Source of the DNA: Planctomycetaceae bacterium | Lineage (GTDB): Bacteria > Planctomycetota > Planctomycetia > Pirellulales > Lacipirellulaceae | Assembly (NCBI GenBank): GCA_003233055.1 | Contig: QIKP01000010.1 | Span: forward strand, 1 to 64,000 | Direction: 5' to 3' | DNA length: 64,000 nt | Part shown: positions 27,682-37,236 of the stretch, piece after piece | Layout: the number at the start of each line of letters is the position of its first letter | Position numbering within the stretch: position 1 is the stretch's first letter | Program-made: the position numbers and the translations under genes | Notes under the pieces: model-generated | The model's database searches: none | What the model saw: only the letters and a program-made list of their open reading frames with translations | Told to the model about the DNA's origin: nothing

Positions 27682-28473
27682 TTAGCCAAGCCGCTGGCGG
27701 ACGGCCATCATGCCACCCATCATGCCGGCCAAAGCCAGGAGGCCAAGGGTGCCTGGCTCAGGGACAACGGCGTTAGGATTGACACCACTCGGGGTGATCG
27801 TAAAGTCCTTCTTGGCAATGAAGGCGAGCGAGTCTTCTTCGCTGTTGGTTGCCAATTGGTTGTTGATAACGACTTCCGCACGGGTCACGCCGAGAGTAAA
27901 TCCGGCGGGCAGCACCGTTGTGAAATCGGCCAAGACATCAAAGCTCCACTCCAGGGGAGCCAAGGTTGCACCTCCGGTGGCGGCCATGTCGCTAGAAAAG
28001 CCTCCGCTCGCGATGAGGACGAGTGGAACGGCAAGGACGACGTTGTCGACCTCCATGATATCAATTCGGACAAACTGACCTGCTGAGGCGGTTGTTCCTA
28101 CGCCCCCGAATCCGAAGAAGGAGAAGTCGCCTGCTTCGCTGATGAGGAGCGAAGTGAGCCCGGTACCGGGTGCCGCTTCAATTTCAAAGTTAAGCTGGCC
28201 ATCCGTGATGTCGAGCGGCCCCCCCGTGGAGGTTGCCGTGAACCCACTCGGGTCAAAATCGAGACTGTCTGCCCCTTCAATCTCTGGGGCGCCGAAGAGC
28301 GGCTCCGTGTCGCCAGGGGTGTTGGCCGTCTCGGTGACTTGGAGATAGCTGATGGTAGCTCCAGAAAAGTCGCCGTAGTTGATTGGTGCGGCGCCGGCAG
28401 AACCGAACGCTACGACAGCGAGCGTCAGAGCGCATGCGCCCTGCGAGAAAGGTTTCAAAATGTAAGTTGTCAT
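27682..28473 (-). CDS. PEP-CTERM sorting-signal protein, exported
   Basis: The open frame begins at 28683, but the ATG at 28473, with GGGGAG about 11 bases upstream, gives a signal peptide (MTTYILKPFSQGACALTLAV, VAFGSAGAAP) and a 263-residue product. The mature domain is beta-rich, Gly/Thr/Ala-rich and acidic. The C-terminus is a standard PEP-CTERM signal: VVPEPGTLGLLALAGMMGGM, then MAVRQRLG, that is motif, membrane helix and basic end. Such proteins are processed by an exosortase and attached to the surface or exopolysaccharide. No exosortase gene was recognised in this window. Ligand or structural role unknown. Confidence 0.85.
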   Translation of the reverse strand: MTTYILKPFSQGACALTLAVVAFGSAGAAPINYGDFSGATISYLQVTETANTPGDTEPLFGAPEIEGADSLDFDPSGFTATSTGGPLDITDGQLNFEIEAAPGTGLTSLLISEAGDFSFFGFGGVGTTASAGQFVRIDIMEVDNVVLAVPLVLIASGGFSSDMAATGGATLAPLEWSFDVLADFTTVLPAGFTLGVTRAEVVINNQLATNSEEDSLAFIAKKDFTITPSGVNPNAVVPEPGTLGLLALAGMMGGMMAVRQRLG

Positions 28474-29393
28474 TAGAATCGAACTCCCCGAAAATCGGTT
28501 GAAAAACAGAATTACTTCCGTGTGTAACTGGAACATCGAGCCCCAGCGCGTATTTTTGTGCCACGCTAAGATAGAGAGGACAGGTGCCTTCCAACGAAGG
28601 CAGACCGTACCGCAGAATGGCAAGACGCGACCCACCCGACAGAATGTCGGTGACTCACGAAGGCAGACAGAATTTGCAGGCACAATTTGCGCAAGCTCAG
28701 CCCATCCGCGATGGCAATCACTAGCGAACTCCCAAGAAAGACAGGAAAGACCCCAATCCCTGGCTGCCCAAAAGCGGTCGGAAAAAGCATCTCCCTAAAG
28801 AACAAAGCCCCTAAACATCGAATCGCCGGGAGTAGCACTCCCAGGCAGAAAAATCGCCTCAGGTTCAGCCGAGCGGAATAACCCCTTCCGCCGTGCTACT
28901 CAGAACCCAAGTCCCACGACACGTATGATACGGGTAACCGGCCGGGCTGGCTAGGCAATTGTTAAAAAAAAGGCAAAAAGTTTTGGTTGCTTTGTAAACC
29001 AAGTAAGAGCAATGGCTTGCGATTTGACGTGTTTGGTGGGGATTTCTGCGAGCGACGGGAAAGTCGTTTGCCAGCTTCGGTCCTTCGGGTGAATATTTCC
29101 GGGCTCGGCCCCCAAGGAGTCACGGAAAACAGCGGTTAGGCAAGGTGGAGAGAGGGCGTTCTCGGATAGCCGGTTGTGAAAACCTTCCCTATACTGAGAG
29201 GCATTGCTTGGCCGGCGGCTCTGCTGGAAGTGGGGCTGACGGGGGGGTGATCGATTTTGCCGGCGATATGAGCCCTTGCGCTGCCTGCGCGACGGCGGAA
29301 TCGGGGCTTCGCAAAACGCTTGCCGAGCCAGAGTTTTTTCTTCTGTACACCCCTTATCCACACGCTCCCCATCCAACGAGAAACCTTCGCACG
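28474..29393. other. Long intergenic region between divergent PEP-CTERM and thrS genes
   Basis: About 920 bases. The open frame of thrS extends back to 29145 but that part looks non-coding. TATACT at 29190-29195 and TATGAT at 28924-28929 are possible -10 boxes without good -35 boxes. An A-run (AATTGTTAAAAAAAAGG) is near 28970. No RNA gene or reliable small ORF was recognised. Confidence 0.45.
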
Positions 29394-31577
29394 ATGCTCA
29401 CGGTTCTCCTGCCCGACGGCAGTCAAAAGCAATTCGATCAGCCAGTCACTAGCCTTGATGTGGCGGCCGCCATTGGCCCCGGGCTCGCCAAGAGTGCTAT
29501 CGCGGCAGAAGTCGATGGCCAGCTAGTCGACCTGACCACGCCGCTCCCGGTGGCTGGCGAAACAGCGCTGCGAATACTCACCAAACGAGATCCCGAGTCG
29601 CTCGGTCTATTGAGGCACTCGTGCGCCCATGTGATGGCACAGGCGGTGATGCGGCTTTACGGCGGTGTGCAGCTCGCTTTTGGCCCAACCACCGCGACAG
29701 GATTCTACTACGACATGGCACTCCCCGAGCCAATCTCGGAGGACGATTTTCCGAAAATCGAAGCGGAAATGAAGAAGATCGTCAAGGAGAAAGAATCGTT
29801 CGAGCGGACCGATCAGCCGCGAGGCGAGGCACTCTCGCTCTGCCGAGAGCTCGGGCAGAAGTTCAAAGTCGAGCATATTGAGACCGGCCTCGAAGACCAG
29901 TCGCACGTCTCGTTCTACCGGCAAGGAGAGTTCATCGACCTCTGCCGAGGTGTCCACATTCCCCACACGGGCCACATTGGCAAGGCGTTTAAGCTCCTTT
30001 CGATTGCTGGCGCCTACTGGAAGGGCGACGCCAAGCGGGAGCAGTTGCAGCGGCTCTACGGCACGGTTTTTTTCGACAAGAAGGAGCTGGCCGAGCATCT
30101 CCACCGCTTGGCCGAAGCCCGCAAACGCGACCACCGCGTTCTCGGCAAGCAGTTGGAGCTGTTTCACATCGATCCCACGGTCGGCTCCGGGCTCGTTCTC
30201 TGGCTCCCCAAAGGCGCCGCGCTGCGGCAGACGCTGGAGGATTTCATCCGCACCGAGCTTCGCGAGAGGGGTTATCAGGGGGTTTATACGCCCAACATCG
30301 GTCGGATCGAGCTCTACGAAACGAGTGGCCACTTTCCCTATTACCGCGAGTCGCAGTTCACCCCCATGTGTGAGCATGATGCGGGGCCGCTGGTCGACCA
30401 ATGGACCGAGCGGCTCCAAGAGGGGACTCTCGATGCGGAGGGCGAAGCAAAATTGCTCGACGCGGCTCAGCTTCTCGGCTTCGATGCCGAATACGATCCG
30501 GCCGCGTCGGTGGAGGATCGAATCGCCACACTCGATACCTGGGCTCATCAGCACGATCGCTACCTGCTCAAGCCGATGAACTGCCCCCACCACGTGATGA
30601 TCTACAAGTCGAAGCCGCGCAGTTACCGCGACTTGCCGGTGCGGCTCGCGGAGTTTGGCACCGTCTATCGGAACGAAAAGTCGGGAGAGCTTTCCGGCAT
30701 GACCCGCGTGCGGGGCTTCACGCAGGACGACGCCCATATCTTCTGCACCGAAGAGCAGGTGGCTGCCGAAGTTCGCGACTGCATCGACTTCACACTAAAG
30801 GTCCTCCAGTCGCTCGGTATGGAGAACTTCCGCGTTCGGCTCGGCTTCCGTGATCCTGAGAGCGATAAATACGTCGGCAGTTCCGAGGTTTGGGACCGAG
30901 CCGAGGCGGCGATCGAAAAAGTCGCCCAAGAGATGAAGCTGCCTGGCTGCGAGCCGGAGCTGGGCGAGGCGGCGTTTTACGGGCCAAAGATCGACTTCGT
31001 GGTGACCGACTGCATTGGCCGCGAGTGGCAGCTCGGCACCGTGCAGCTCGACTACACCTTGCCGAGCAAAGAGCGATTTGGCTTGGAATACACGGGGGCC
31101 GACAACCAGCCCCACCAGCCGGTGATGATCCACCGTGCCCCGCTCGGCAGCATGGAGCGATTCATTGGCGTGTTGATCGAGCACTTCGCCGGGGCCTTTC
31201 CCTTGTGGCTTGCCCCGGAGCAGGCGAGGGTGCTGACGGTGAGCGAGAAGTCGGAGGAATATGGCCGCGAGGTCGAGCAGCAACTGGCAGCGGCGGGCCT
31301 TCGAGTCGCGGGCGATTTTCGCGGTGCGAAGCTCGGCGCAAAAATCCGCGAGGCCCAGCTCGATCTGATTCCGTACATGCTGGTCATCGGCGAGAAGGAT
31401 CGGGACTCCGGCAGCGTGACGCTCCGCGACCGCATCGACGGCGACCTGGGGGCGATGCCGATCGCCGAGGCAATCGCCAAACTACAAGAGGAAGTCGCCA
31501 GCAAGGTGGTCCGCCAAGTCGCCGAGCAGACCCTCGGAGCGGAGATTTCGGATCGCGGGGCGGGGAACGAGTCTTGA
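29394..31577 (+). CDS. thrS: Threonyl-tRNA synthetase with an extra internal insertion
   Basis: Charges tRNA-Thr. The ATG at 29394 begins a TGS domain ([20 protein letters not shown]), so the longer frame from 29145 is not used; the product is 727 residues. The editing domain has [17 protein letters not shown] and a TGFYYDM stretch; the class II core has [20 protein letters not shown] with the zinc-binding Cys, [20 protein letters not shown] (motif 2) and [19 protein letters not shown] (motif 3). The C-terminal anticodon-binding domain follows. Between [12 protein letters not shown] and YLLKPMNC, about residues 325-385, there are some 60 residues more than in E. coli or Bacillus ThrRS. The downstream gene infC is its usual neighbour. 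Confidence 0.96.
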   Translation: MLTVLLPDGSQKQFDQPVTSLDVAAAIGPGLAKSAIAAEVDGQLVDLTTPLPVAGETALRILTKRDPESLGLLRHSCAHVMAQAVMRLYGGVQLAFGPTTATGFYYDMALPEPISEDDFPKIEAEMKKIVKEKESFERTDQPRGEALSLCRELGQKFKVEHIETGLEDQSHVSFYRQGEFIDLCRGVHIPHTGHIGKAFKLLSIAGAYWKGDAKREQLQRLYGTVFFDKKELAEHLHRLAEARKRDHRVLGKQLELFHIDPTVGSGLVLWLPKGAALRQTLEDFIRTELRERGYQGVYTPNIGRIELYETSGHFPYYRESQFTPMCEHDAGPLVDQWTERLQEGTLDAEGEAKLLDAAQLLGFDAEYDPAASVEDRIATLDTWAHQHDRYLLKPMNCPHHVMIYKSKPRSYRDLPVRLAEFGTVYRNEKSGELSGMTRVRGFTQDDAHIFCTEEQVAAEVRDCIDFTLKVLQSLGMENFRVRLGFRDPESDKYVGSSEVWDRAEAAIEKVAQEMKLPGCEPELGEAAFYGPKIDFVVTDCIGREWQLGTVQLDYTLPSKERFGLEYTGADNQPHQPVMIHRAPLGSMERFIGVLIEHFAGAFPLWLAPEQARVLTVSEKSEEYGREVEQQLAAAGLRVAGDFRGAKLGAKIREAQLDLIPYMLVIGEKDRDSGSVTLRDRIDGDLGAMPIAEAIAKLQEEVASKVVRQVAEQTLGAEISDRGAGNES

Positions 31578-31947
31578 GCGGCGCGGCGAGATTGTCCCCC
31601 AACGGTAACGAACCCAGCGCCGGAAGTAGCGGATTTCTTGTCGGTGCTGATCGGCGTAGCCCGAGACATCGTGCTAATCTCGACGAACAACTCCTGCAGG
31701 TCCTCCACTCTGGGGTGGTTGGGCCCGTTCACAGGGCCGAGGTCGTCCAATTTCTCCCGGATTCACGGGTGCTGACGCGGGTAGGCGGCAATTCTCGCTA
31801 TTTTCCCTTCTTCCCACCGGGAGAGGAATCGCCGTAACTGAGGAATTGTCGTAATCTATTGACTCGGGCGGTCCCTATGGCCAATACTTTCGTGTTGGCT
31901 TTATTCACCAGAGCCCCGCCCCCCACCCCCCACAGGAGACTCCACCG
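31578..31947. other. thrS-infC intergenic region / infC leader
   Basis: 370 bases without a recognised gene. It holds a possible promoter at 31859-31888 and the infC SD site AGGAG at 31934-31938. In the infC frame there is a stop at 31852-31854 and no ATG, GTG or TTG between it and 32032. Confidence 0.6.
31859..31888 (+). promoter_or_regulatory. Possible infC promoter
   Basis: TTGACT at 31859-31864, an 18-base spacer and AATACT at 31883-31888. The -35 matches 5 of 6 positions and the -10 matches 4 of 6, 60 bases before the proposed start. Confidence 0.3.
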
Positions 31948-32451
31948 ATCGAACGCAAGCAACAACGGATCAACGAGCAGATCCGCATTACCCCAGTCCG
32001 CGTCGTTTCTGCGGAAGGCGAACAGCTCGGTGTGATTCCGACCGAGGAAGCCCTGGACCTCGCCAAGAAGGCGGGACTCGACCTCGTCGAAGTTGCGTCG
32101 GCCGAGAAGCCGCCCGTTTGCCGGATCATGGACTTTGGTAAATTCAAGTACCAAAAGAAAAAGCGGCAGCACAAAGGGCACACGCACCAAAGCAAGAACA
32201 AAGAAATCCGGCTCCGTCCGAAGATTGGCGAGGCCGATTTCATGACCAAGGTGAACCGGGCCAAGAAGTTCCTCGGGCAGAAGGACAAGGTGATCTTTTC
32301 GGTCATCTTCCGTGGTCGCGAAAACGCCCATGTCGACGAAGGCTTCAAGTTGATCGAAAAGCTCACCGCCGAGCTTGAACCCGTCTCGAAGCTCGAACAA
32401 CGCGCCGCCATGCATGGCCGGCGGATCGTGGCGATCTTCGCGCCGAAGTAG
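31948..32451 (+). CDS. infC: Translation initiation factor IF-3, apparent ATC start codon
   Basis: IF-3 binds the 30S subunit and rejects non-standard start codons. The conserved N-terminal region [20 protein letters not shown] precedes [20 protein letters not shown], so the GTG at 32032 is internal. Upstream in frame there is no ATG, GTG or TTG before a stop at 31852. An ATC at 31948 lies nine bases after a clear SD (AGGAG, 31934-31938), giving 167 residues, a normal length. Rare AUU/AUC/AUA starts are known for infC and give autoregulation, because IF-3 represses its own mRNA. The C-terminal domain has the conserved [19 protein letters not shown] and [12 protein letters not shown] end. It lies between thrS and smpB. 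Confidence 0.93.
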   Translation: MERKQQRINEQIRITPVRVVSAEGEQLGVIPTEEALDLAKKAGLDLVEVASAEKPPVCRIMDFGKFKYQKKKRQHKGHTHQSKNKEIRLRPKIGEADFMTKVNRAKKFLGQKDKVIFSVIFRGRENAHVDEGFKLIEKLTAELEPVSKLEQRAAMHGRRIVAIFAPK

Positions 32452-32595
32452 TTTTCCGAAGCGAAGGAGCGTTTTCCTAGCCAGGCCGCCACGCGGTCCG
32501 TGACACGCCCTGCGGAGGGGCGTGGCCCACCGGCTAGCGATTGCGAGTGTCCCTGCGCGCCCTTGTATCTCTGCGACTTTGTGTCACTAACCATC

Positions 32596-33096
32596 ATGGC
32601 CAAGAAACCGAGCGCCGCGAAGTCCAAGAAGGACGACGCCAAAAAAAATGAAAAGCTGATCGCGCAGAATCGCAAGGCGCGCTACGAGTACGAAGTCCTC
32701 GATACGCTGGAGTGTGGCATCGTCTTGGTGGGGAGCGAGGTGAAGAGCCTCCGCGAGGGGCGGATGAGCATCGACGAGGCGTATGGCCGGATCGACAAGG
32801 ACGAAGTTTGGCTCGTCGGTCTCGACATCCAGGAGTACCGCTTCGCCAACGTGCAGAACCACGACCCGCGCCGCCGGCGCAAGCTGCTTCTCCACCGGCG
32901 AGAAATCCGCAAGTTCGCCACCGCGGCCTACCAAAAGAACCTCACGCTGGTCCCGCTCAAGATGTACTTCAAGCGGGGGCGGGCGAAGATCCTGATGGGC
33001 ATCTGTCGTGGCAAGAAACAGTACGACAAGCGGGAGTCGATGAAAAAACGCGACACTCAGCGCGATATCGACCGGGCGATGCGCCGCGACCGGTGA
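32596..33096 (+). CDS. smpB: SsrA-binding protein SmpB
   Basis: Binds tmRNA and brings it to stalled ribosomes. The ATG at 32596 starts a Lys-rich extension (MAKKPSAAKSKKDDAKKNEK) followed by the SmpB core: IAQNRKARYEYEVLDTLECG, IVLVGSEVKSLREGRMSIDE, EYRFANVQNHDPRRRRKLLL, LTLVPLKMYFKRGRAKILMG and the basic tail KRESMKKRDTQRDIDRAMRR. The product of 166 residues is slightly long because of the N-terminal extension. The open frame from 32500 is discarded. No SD is visible. Position after infC suggests a translation-related transcript. Confidence 0.95.
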   Translation: MAKKPSAAKSKKDDAKKNEKLIAQNRKARYEYEVLDTLECGIVLVGSEVKSLREGRMSIDEAYGRIDKDEVWLVGLDIQEYRFANVQNHDPRRRRKLLLHRREIRKFATAAYQKNLTLVPLKMYFKRGRAKILMGICRGKKQYDKRESMKKRDTQRDIDRAMRRDR

Positions 33097-33252
33097 GCAA
33101 TCCCTTCAGGTTCCGGAGGGTTCGGTGCGTAAGAAGAGGGGAGCTTCCGGAACGCTGCCCGCTTGGTGCCTTGGCGAGAGGCCTCCTGATTCTTTTCCCG
33201 TGGACCTGCATGTCGAGGGAAGAATTTTCTCTCTTCCGTAGGAACGGTTACG

Positions 33253-33295
33253 AAAAATGCCAACCGGCAGGAGGGAGGCCGCGCCGATTGGCATT
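33253..33295 (-). terminator. Rho-independent terminator, minus strand
   Basis: AATGCCAACCGGC (33256-33268) pairs with GCCGATTGGCATT (33283-33295), with one wobble, and is followed on the minus strand by five T. It would end the small lipoprotein transcript and separates it from convergent smpB. Confidence 0.75.
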
Positions 33296-33301
33296 AGGGA
33301 A

Positions 33302-33343
33302 GGCGATCCTTCTGGGGTGCTACAGCTCCACAGAAGGATCGCC
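33302..33343. terminator. Hairpin between convergent smpB and lipoprotein genes
   Basis: A perfect 13-base stem, GGCGATCCTTCTG against CAGAAGGATCGCC, with a 16-base loop, 33 bases beyond the lipoprotein stop. No T-run on either side; it may act with the terminator at 33253 or protect mRNA ends. Confidence 0.5.
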
Positions 33344-33375
33344 AACTTACTCGGTTTTCGTTGTGTTATGGCGAT

Positions 33376-33606
33376 CTATCCCCCAACATAAGGGGCGATC
33401 GTCGGTTGCCCATAGTTGCCGGCTGGTGCGAAGGTTCCGCCGGCCGGGTAGCCACCACAGGAGTTGCCGTCGCACGTAGGGCCGCAAGACGACACCAGCG
33501 GCATCGCCACGGAGTGTGCCTGCGGTCGCGACAAACCGCAACAGCCGCAGCCAATCGAACTTGTTGCGATCACGACTGCGGCGCAGGACGCCAAGAATTT
33601 TTTCAT
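33376..33606 (-). CDS. Small Cys/Gly-rich lipoprotein, unknown function
   Basis: A 76-residue protein beginning MKKFLASCAAVVIATSSIGC, a lipoprotein signal whose lipobox is S-I-G-C, followed by GCCGLSRPQAHS. The mature part has several Cys (SSCGPTCDGNSCGG) and ends in a Gly/Pro/Tyr-rich tail (FAPAGNYGQPTIAPYVGG). The frame stays open upstream to 33714, but the signal peptide fixes the start. Short proteins of this kind are frequent in Pirellulales and remain uncharacterised. It is followed by two hairpins. Confidence 0.7.
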   Translation of the reverse strand: MKKFLASCAAVVIATSSIGCGCCGLSRPQAHSVAMPLVSSCGPTCDGNSCGGYPAGGTFAPAGNYGQPTIAPYVGG

Positions 33607-33950
33607 GATTCGGTACTCTGTCGGGGTGGGGAAGGAGGGATCGCGCCCGGGTGCCGGTGCGCCAAACAGGAACGCGAATTGCCGTGACGTGCCTCGCAGT
33701 CGTGGGGTCGACACTCGCCGAGCCTGTCCATGGAAACCCTACACGGCTGCCGAGCAATGGCAAACGAAGTTAACGACTTCGCCGTAGATTTACGTGGCTA
33801 GGGAGCGCGCTGTTCGCCACAATCGCTGAGGTTTTGGCGTTCGTTCTAGGTTCGCTAGAAGGAGGAACCGGGACGATCGCCATGGCTTCGCAGCCTCTGG
33901 CGATCGGGAGGGGCGATAGGAAGGAAGGCTGCTGGCCATTTTTCGCTGCG
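33607..33950. other. Intergenic region with a 9-base-pair hairpin
   Basis: Between the small lipoprotein and the ABC exporter, both on the minus strand. CGATCGCCA (33874-33882) pairs with TGGCGATCG (33898-33906), 45 bases after the exporter stop, without a T-run; it may stabilise or end that mRNA. Nothing else was recognised. Confidence 0.5.
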
Positions 33951-35927
33951 TCACGCGCTTTCACGGTAGCTGTCGAGGTGGAAGAGGCGGCGATAGACGT
34001 CGCAGCGGGCAAGCAGCAGCTCGTGGCTCCCTGCATCGAGAATCTTCCCCTGGTCCATCACGACAACGCGGTCGGCGAGCGAGATGGTGCTCATGCGGTG
34101 GGTGATGATGAGCGTGGTGCGAGTCTGGGTGAACTCCGCAAGGACCTGGTGAATCAACTGCTCGCTTTCCAGATCGATCTGGCTGGTGGCCTCGTCTAGG
34201 ATCAGGATGTCGGGATCGCGCAGGATGGCTCTGGCGAGAGCGATGCGTTGCCGCTGCCCTCCAGAAAGCCGGTTCCCCCCCGGTCCGACGATCGTATCGT
34301 AACCTTCGGCGAGCTTTTCGGTAATAAAGGAATGGGCGTGTGCCTTGCGAGCGGCTTCTTCGACGGCGGCAAGATCGAGTTTTTTTGTCCCGTAGGCGAT
34401 GTTCTCGGCGACGGAGTCGTTGAAGAGCAGTGTCTCTTGGGACACCATGCCGATGCGTGAGCGAAGCGAACGGAGACGGACGTCGGAGATGTCGATGCCA
34501 TCGATGGTAATTCGCCCCGCCGTCGGATCGTAGAATCGGGGAAGGAGCGAGAGTAGCGTACTCTTTCCGCACCCGTTGGTGCCAACAATGGCGATCGTCT
34601 CACCGGCCGCCACCTCCAGGTCGATCCCTTCCAACACGGGCAGACCCGGCTCGTAGGCAAAGTCGACTCCTTCAAATTTGAGCGATTGAGAGAGCCGCGG
34701 GAGTGGCTGGGGATCGGAGGGGTCTTGGATGTCTGGTTCGGTGTCGAGTACCTCGAAGGCCCGGTCGCTTGCTGCGGAGGCCTGCTGGAGGTCATTGAAG
34801 ACGTTCGATAGTCGCCTTGCGGGATCGCTCATTCCGACCAGCATGGCGAAGAACATCCCCATGCCGCCGTGGGTCAGTTCCTGATTACTGATTCGAATCC
34901 CAAAGAGGCTCGTATTTCCACTGAGGACGAGGTAGCCTCCCGCCATGGCGGCGGTGAGCACCATGCCAATGCCGAGCGTCTCGGTCATCGGGCTAACGAG
35001 TGAGTTGTAGGTGGCGATGCGGAGCTGCCGGCGGTAGTAGCCACGTGCGGAACGATCGAAGCGGCGGCGTTCAGCCTTTTCCATCGTAAAGGCTTTGATG
35101 AGCTTCATGCCGGAAAGGGTTTCGGAGAGGGTTTCGTAAATGGACGAAAGCTCTTCCATTGCCCGACGATTGGCCCGTTTGAGCGACTTGGCGAGTAGCT
35201 GGATCAAGTAGGCTGCCGGCGGCACGATGAGGATCGTGAGGAGTAGCAGCCGCCAGCTAACAAAGGCCGCTCCCGCAAAGCAAACGATCATTTTTAGCGG
35301 TTCGCGAACCGCCAGACCAAAAAGGGTTTGCACGCCATTGCTCATGGAATTGAGGTCGCTCGTGCAGCGGTTCATCAAGTCGCCTCGGCCCTTGTGGCTG
35401 TAGGCGGCCATGTCGAGCCGTAACAGATGGCTATAAAACTGCTTGCGAAGTTGGTATCCGACTTGCAAACCAAGTCGCGCAACCAGCACGACATTGGCGA
35501 TGCGGAAGACATTCTTGAGCAGCGTGCTCGCCATGACCAAAGCACAGACGACCCCAAGTGTTTTGTACGGAGTGGTGGGAAGCCAGCGCTTGGCTGTCGG
35601 CAATAGCCAGGTGAATTTCCCTGCCTTCTGCTCCTGCACGTCGATCTTGAACTGCGCCGCGTTGATCGCTCGGCGATTCTCTTCCGGAGCGTCGCTCAAC
35701 GATTCGATCTCGGTGGTCAGCGTGGCGATCAGAGTCTGGCTCGAGGCAATCTCCTCTTCCATCCATTGGGGAACCGACTTGTCGTTCATCACGACATCCA
35801 CGATCCAGAAGACGGCTGAGAGGTTGCCTGCCCATAAAACAGCCACCAGGAGGGAAGTCGCGAAGCAGGCGGCGACATTCCATCGATAGCGGAGAGCCAT
35901 CTTCAGGACGCGGTAAAAATTGGACAT
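33951..35927 (-). CDS. ABC exporter, MsbA/multidrug type (fused membrane and ATPase domains)
   Basis: A 658-residue half-transporter expected to work as a dimer in the inner membrane. The start ATG at 35927 gives MSNFYRVLKMALRYRW; the longer frame to 36140 overlaps another gene and is discarded. The first membrane helix (FATSLLVAVLWAGNLSAVFW) is followed by an unusually long, charged extracytoplasmic segment of about 90 residues, then the other membrane helices. The nucleotide-binding domain has Walker A GTNGCGKST, signature LSGGQRQRIALARAIL, Walker B ILILDEATSQID and the H-loop IITHRMS. Lipid A-core flippase (MsbA) is a fair guess given LPS genes elsewhere in the window, but multidrug or peptide export cannot be excluded. 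Confidence 0.9.
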   Translation of the reverse strand: MSNFYRVLKMALRYRWNVAACFATSLLVAVLWAGNLSAVFWIVDVVMNDKSVPQWMEEEIASSQTLIATLTTEIESLSDAPEENRRAINAAQFKIDVQEQKAGKFTWLLPTAKRWLPTTPYKTLGVVCALVMASTLLKNVFRIANVVLVARLGLQVGYQLRKQFYSHLLRLDMAAYSHKGRGDLMNRCTSDLNSMSNGVQTLFGLAVREPLKMIVCFAGAAFVSWRLLLLTILIVPPAAYLIQLLAKSLKRANRRAMEELSSIYETLSETLSGMKLIKAFTMEKAERRRFDRSARGYYRRQLRIATYNSLVSPMTETLGIGMVLTAAMAGGYLVLSGNTSLFGIRISNQELTHGGMGMFFAMLVGMSDPARRLSNVFNDLQQASAASDRAFEVLDTEPDIQDPSDPQPLPRLSQSLKFEGVDFAYEPGLPVLEGIDLEVAAGETIAIVGTNGCGKSTLLSLLPRFYDPTAGRITIDGIDISDVRLRSLRSRIGMVSQETLLFNDSVAENIAYGTKKLDLAAVEEAARKAHAHSFITEKLAEGYDTIVGPGGNRLSGGQRQRIALARAILRDPDILILDEATSQIDLESEQLIHQVLAEFTQTRTTLIITHRMSTISLADRVVVMDQGKILDAGSHELLLARCDVYRRLFHLDSYRESA

Positions 35928-36085
35928 GAGGGAAGAGCTTGCGGGGAAAGCGGTCAGGCGGGGCAGGAACCCGCTTGTAGCAGAACAGGCGGGCCTCACC
36001 AATATCGGCCAAGAGCCCGTGGCACTTTGCTCCGTGTGCCGGGCGATCTCTTCCCGACTCGTCGACTCCCGCCCGTTGCTAGCAC

Positions 36086-36301
36086 TTATTTCCGGCGACA
36101 CGTTATCTGCTGCCAGAGGCTCACCACGACTAGCACCCACAGAGGAGCGATGAGCGTGAACAGGACGAAGAAGGCCCGATCGTCTCCGTCACGGAGCATC
36201 CCGCCCCACCCGGCTGCCGCCACCGCCACAACGAGTGTCAGCAGCATGAGCAACCCCAGGCTAAACCGAGGACGTCGCCTTCTTGCGGAGGTGTTCTTCA
36301 T
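36086..36301 (-). CDS. Small two-helix membrane protein with Pirellulales-type N-terminus
   Basis: A 71-residue protein: a basic start (MKNTSARRRRPRFSLGLLML), a first membrane helix (LTLVVAVAAAGWGGML), a short charged loop (RDGDDRA) and a second helix (FVLFTLIAPLWVLVVVSLW). The arginine-rich RFSL start followed directly by a helix is a recurrent planctomycete pattern (RFSLRTLL-type). Function unknown. It lies 158 bases before the exporter start on the same strand and might be co-transcribed. Confidence 0.6.
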   Translation of the reverse strand: MKNTSARRRRPRFSLGLLMLLTLVVAVAAAGWGGMLRDGDDRAFFVLFTLIAPLWVLVVVSLWQQITCRRK

Positions 36302-36418
36302 CTCGCACTACATTTGGTTGAATTCTGTCAATTGTACCGCCGATACCACTCGTACGGAATTTAGGGGCGCACGGCCCATGGTGCTGGCGCTCTATCGACT
36401 CTTTGGGGGGGAAACTCG

Positions 36419-37045
36419 ATGACTCGCATTCTTACCGTGGCGCTGCTCTGCGCTGCTAGTAGCCTCGGCTGCTCTGCTATCAACTCCAGGACCGCTGCGA
36501 ATGGCTGCGGTAGTTGTGGTGGCCAACCAAGCCATCTGGCGACGTCTCAATTCGCGCCTCGGCCCGCGATCGAACGAGCGGGGTACGAATCCCGCATGGG
36601 AGTTTGTGATCTGCAGGGCGGTTGTGGTAGCAGTTGCGGTGGCGGATCGTTGGTCGACGCGGACTGCGACTTCGTGAATGACTGCGTCGGTACGGTGCTC
36701 GACTGCAACGGTTGTGGCGACGCGTGTGGTGGTGGTTGCAACGACGGAGCGGGTGCTTGTTGTTGTGGCGGGCGGGGCGAATGTGCCTGTTGCCAGCGGC
36801 TCCGGCAATGGTGGTCGAACAACTGTGCCTGCAACGCTGCCGGCAAGTGCGCCTGCTGCTGTAAAATGCGTGCGGTGGTGGCAACCGCTCGCAACGCCGT
36901 TTGCGATCCACGTGCCGCGGTGACCGACGCCAACTACAACTTCAATCAGGGCCCCTCTTCCGCCCAGGTCGCCTACCCCTACTACACAACCCGCGGACCG
37001 AGGGATTACTTCCTCAACAACCCGCCATCGATCGGCCCTTATTAG
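36419..37045 (+). CDS. Cys-rich lipoprotein of unknown function
   Basis: A 208-residue protein with a lipoprotein signal (MTRILTVALLCAASSLGCSA; lipobox S-L-G-C). The mature region is remarkably rich in Cys and Gly: CGSCGGQ, CDLQGGCGSSCGGG, CNGCGDACGGGCN, ACCCGGRGECACC, CNAAGKCACCCKM, more than 35 Cys in total. The C-terminus has no Cys and is Tyr/Pro-rich (QVAYPYYTTRGPRDYFLNNP). The many Cys could bind metal or form disulfides; no known domain was recognised. A strong terminator follows at 37173-37214. Confidence 0.75.
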   Translation: MTRILTVALLCAASSLGCSAINSRTAANGCGSCGGQPSHLATSQFAPRPAIERAGYESRMGVCDLQGGCGSSCGGGSLVDADCDFVNDCVGTVLDCNGCGDACGGGCNDGAGACCCGGRGECACCQRLRQWWSNNCACNAAGKCACCCKMRAVVATARNAVCDPRAAVTDANYNFNQGPSSAQVAYPYYTTRGPRDYFLNNPPSIGPY

Positions 37046-37172
37046 AGCAGTGATCACTCGGATGTTCTGCTAAGGCAATCGTTGGACGCTGAAATAGCAG
37101 CGCCGTGACCGGAACATGCGTGTGCGGCTCGCATGGAAAGCTCCTGCTTGCGTGAAGGGACTCACGTACTCA

Positions 37173-37214
37173 AGCCGCACCAAGGCGCGAAGGATCGCGC
37201 TGGTGCGGTTTTTT
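37173..37214 (+). terminator. Rho-independent terminator of the Cys-rich lipoprotein
   Basis: CCGCACCA (37175-37182) pairs with TGGTGCGG (37201-37208), extended by an inner GCGCG/CGCGC pairing, and is followed by six T. Confidence 0.85.
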
Positions 37215-37236
37215 CGTAGCCGTTCACAGACAGTAG

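Noticed and set aside
29607-30737. Open frame of 376 codons on the minus strand, antisense to thrS
   Set aside because: Shadow of thrS; translation has no family resemblance.
33951-36140. ABC exporter starting at 36140
   Set aside because: The extension overlaps the small membrane protein gene and is not membrane-like; MSNFYRV at 35927 is a normal exporter start.
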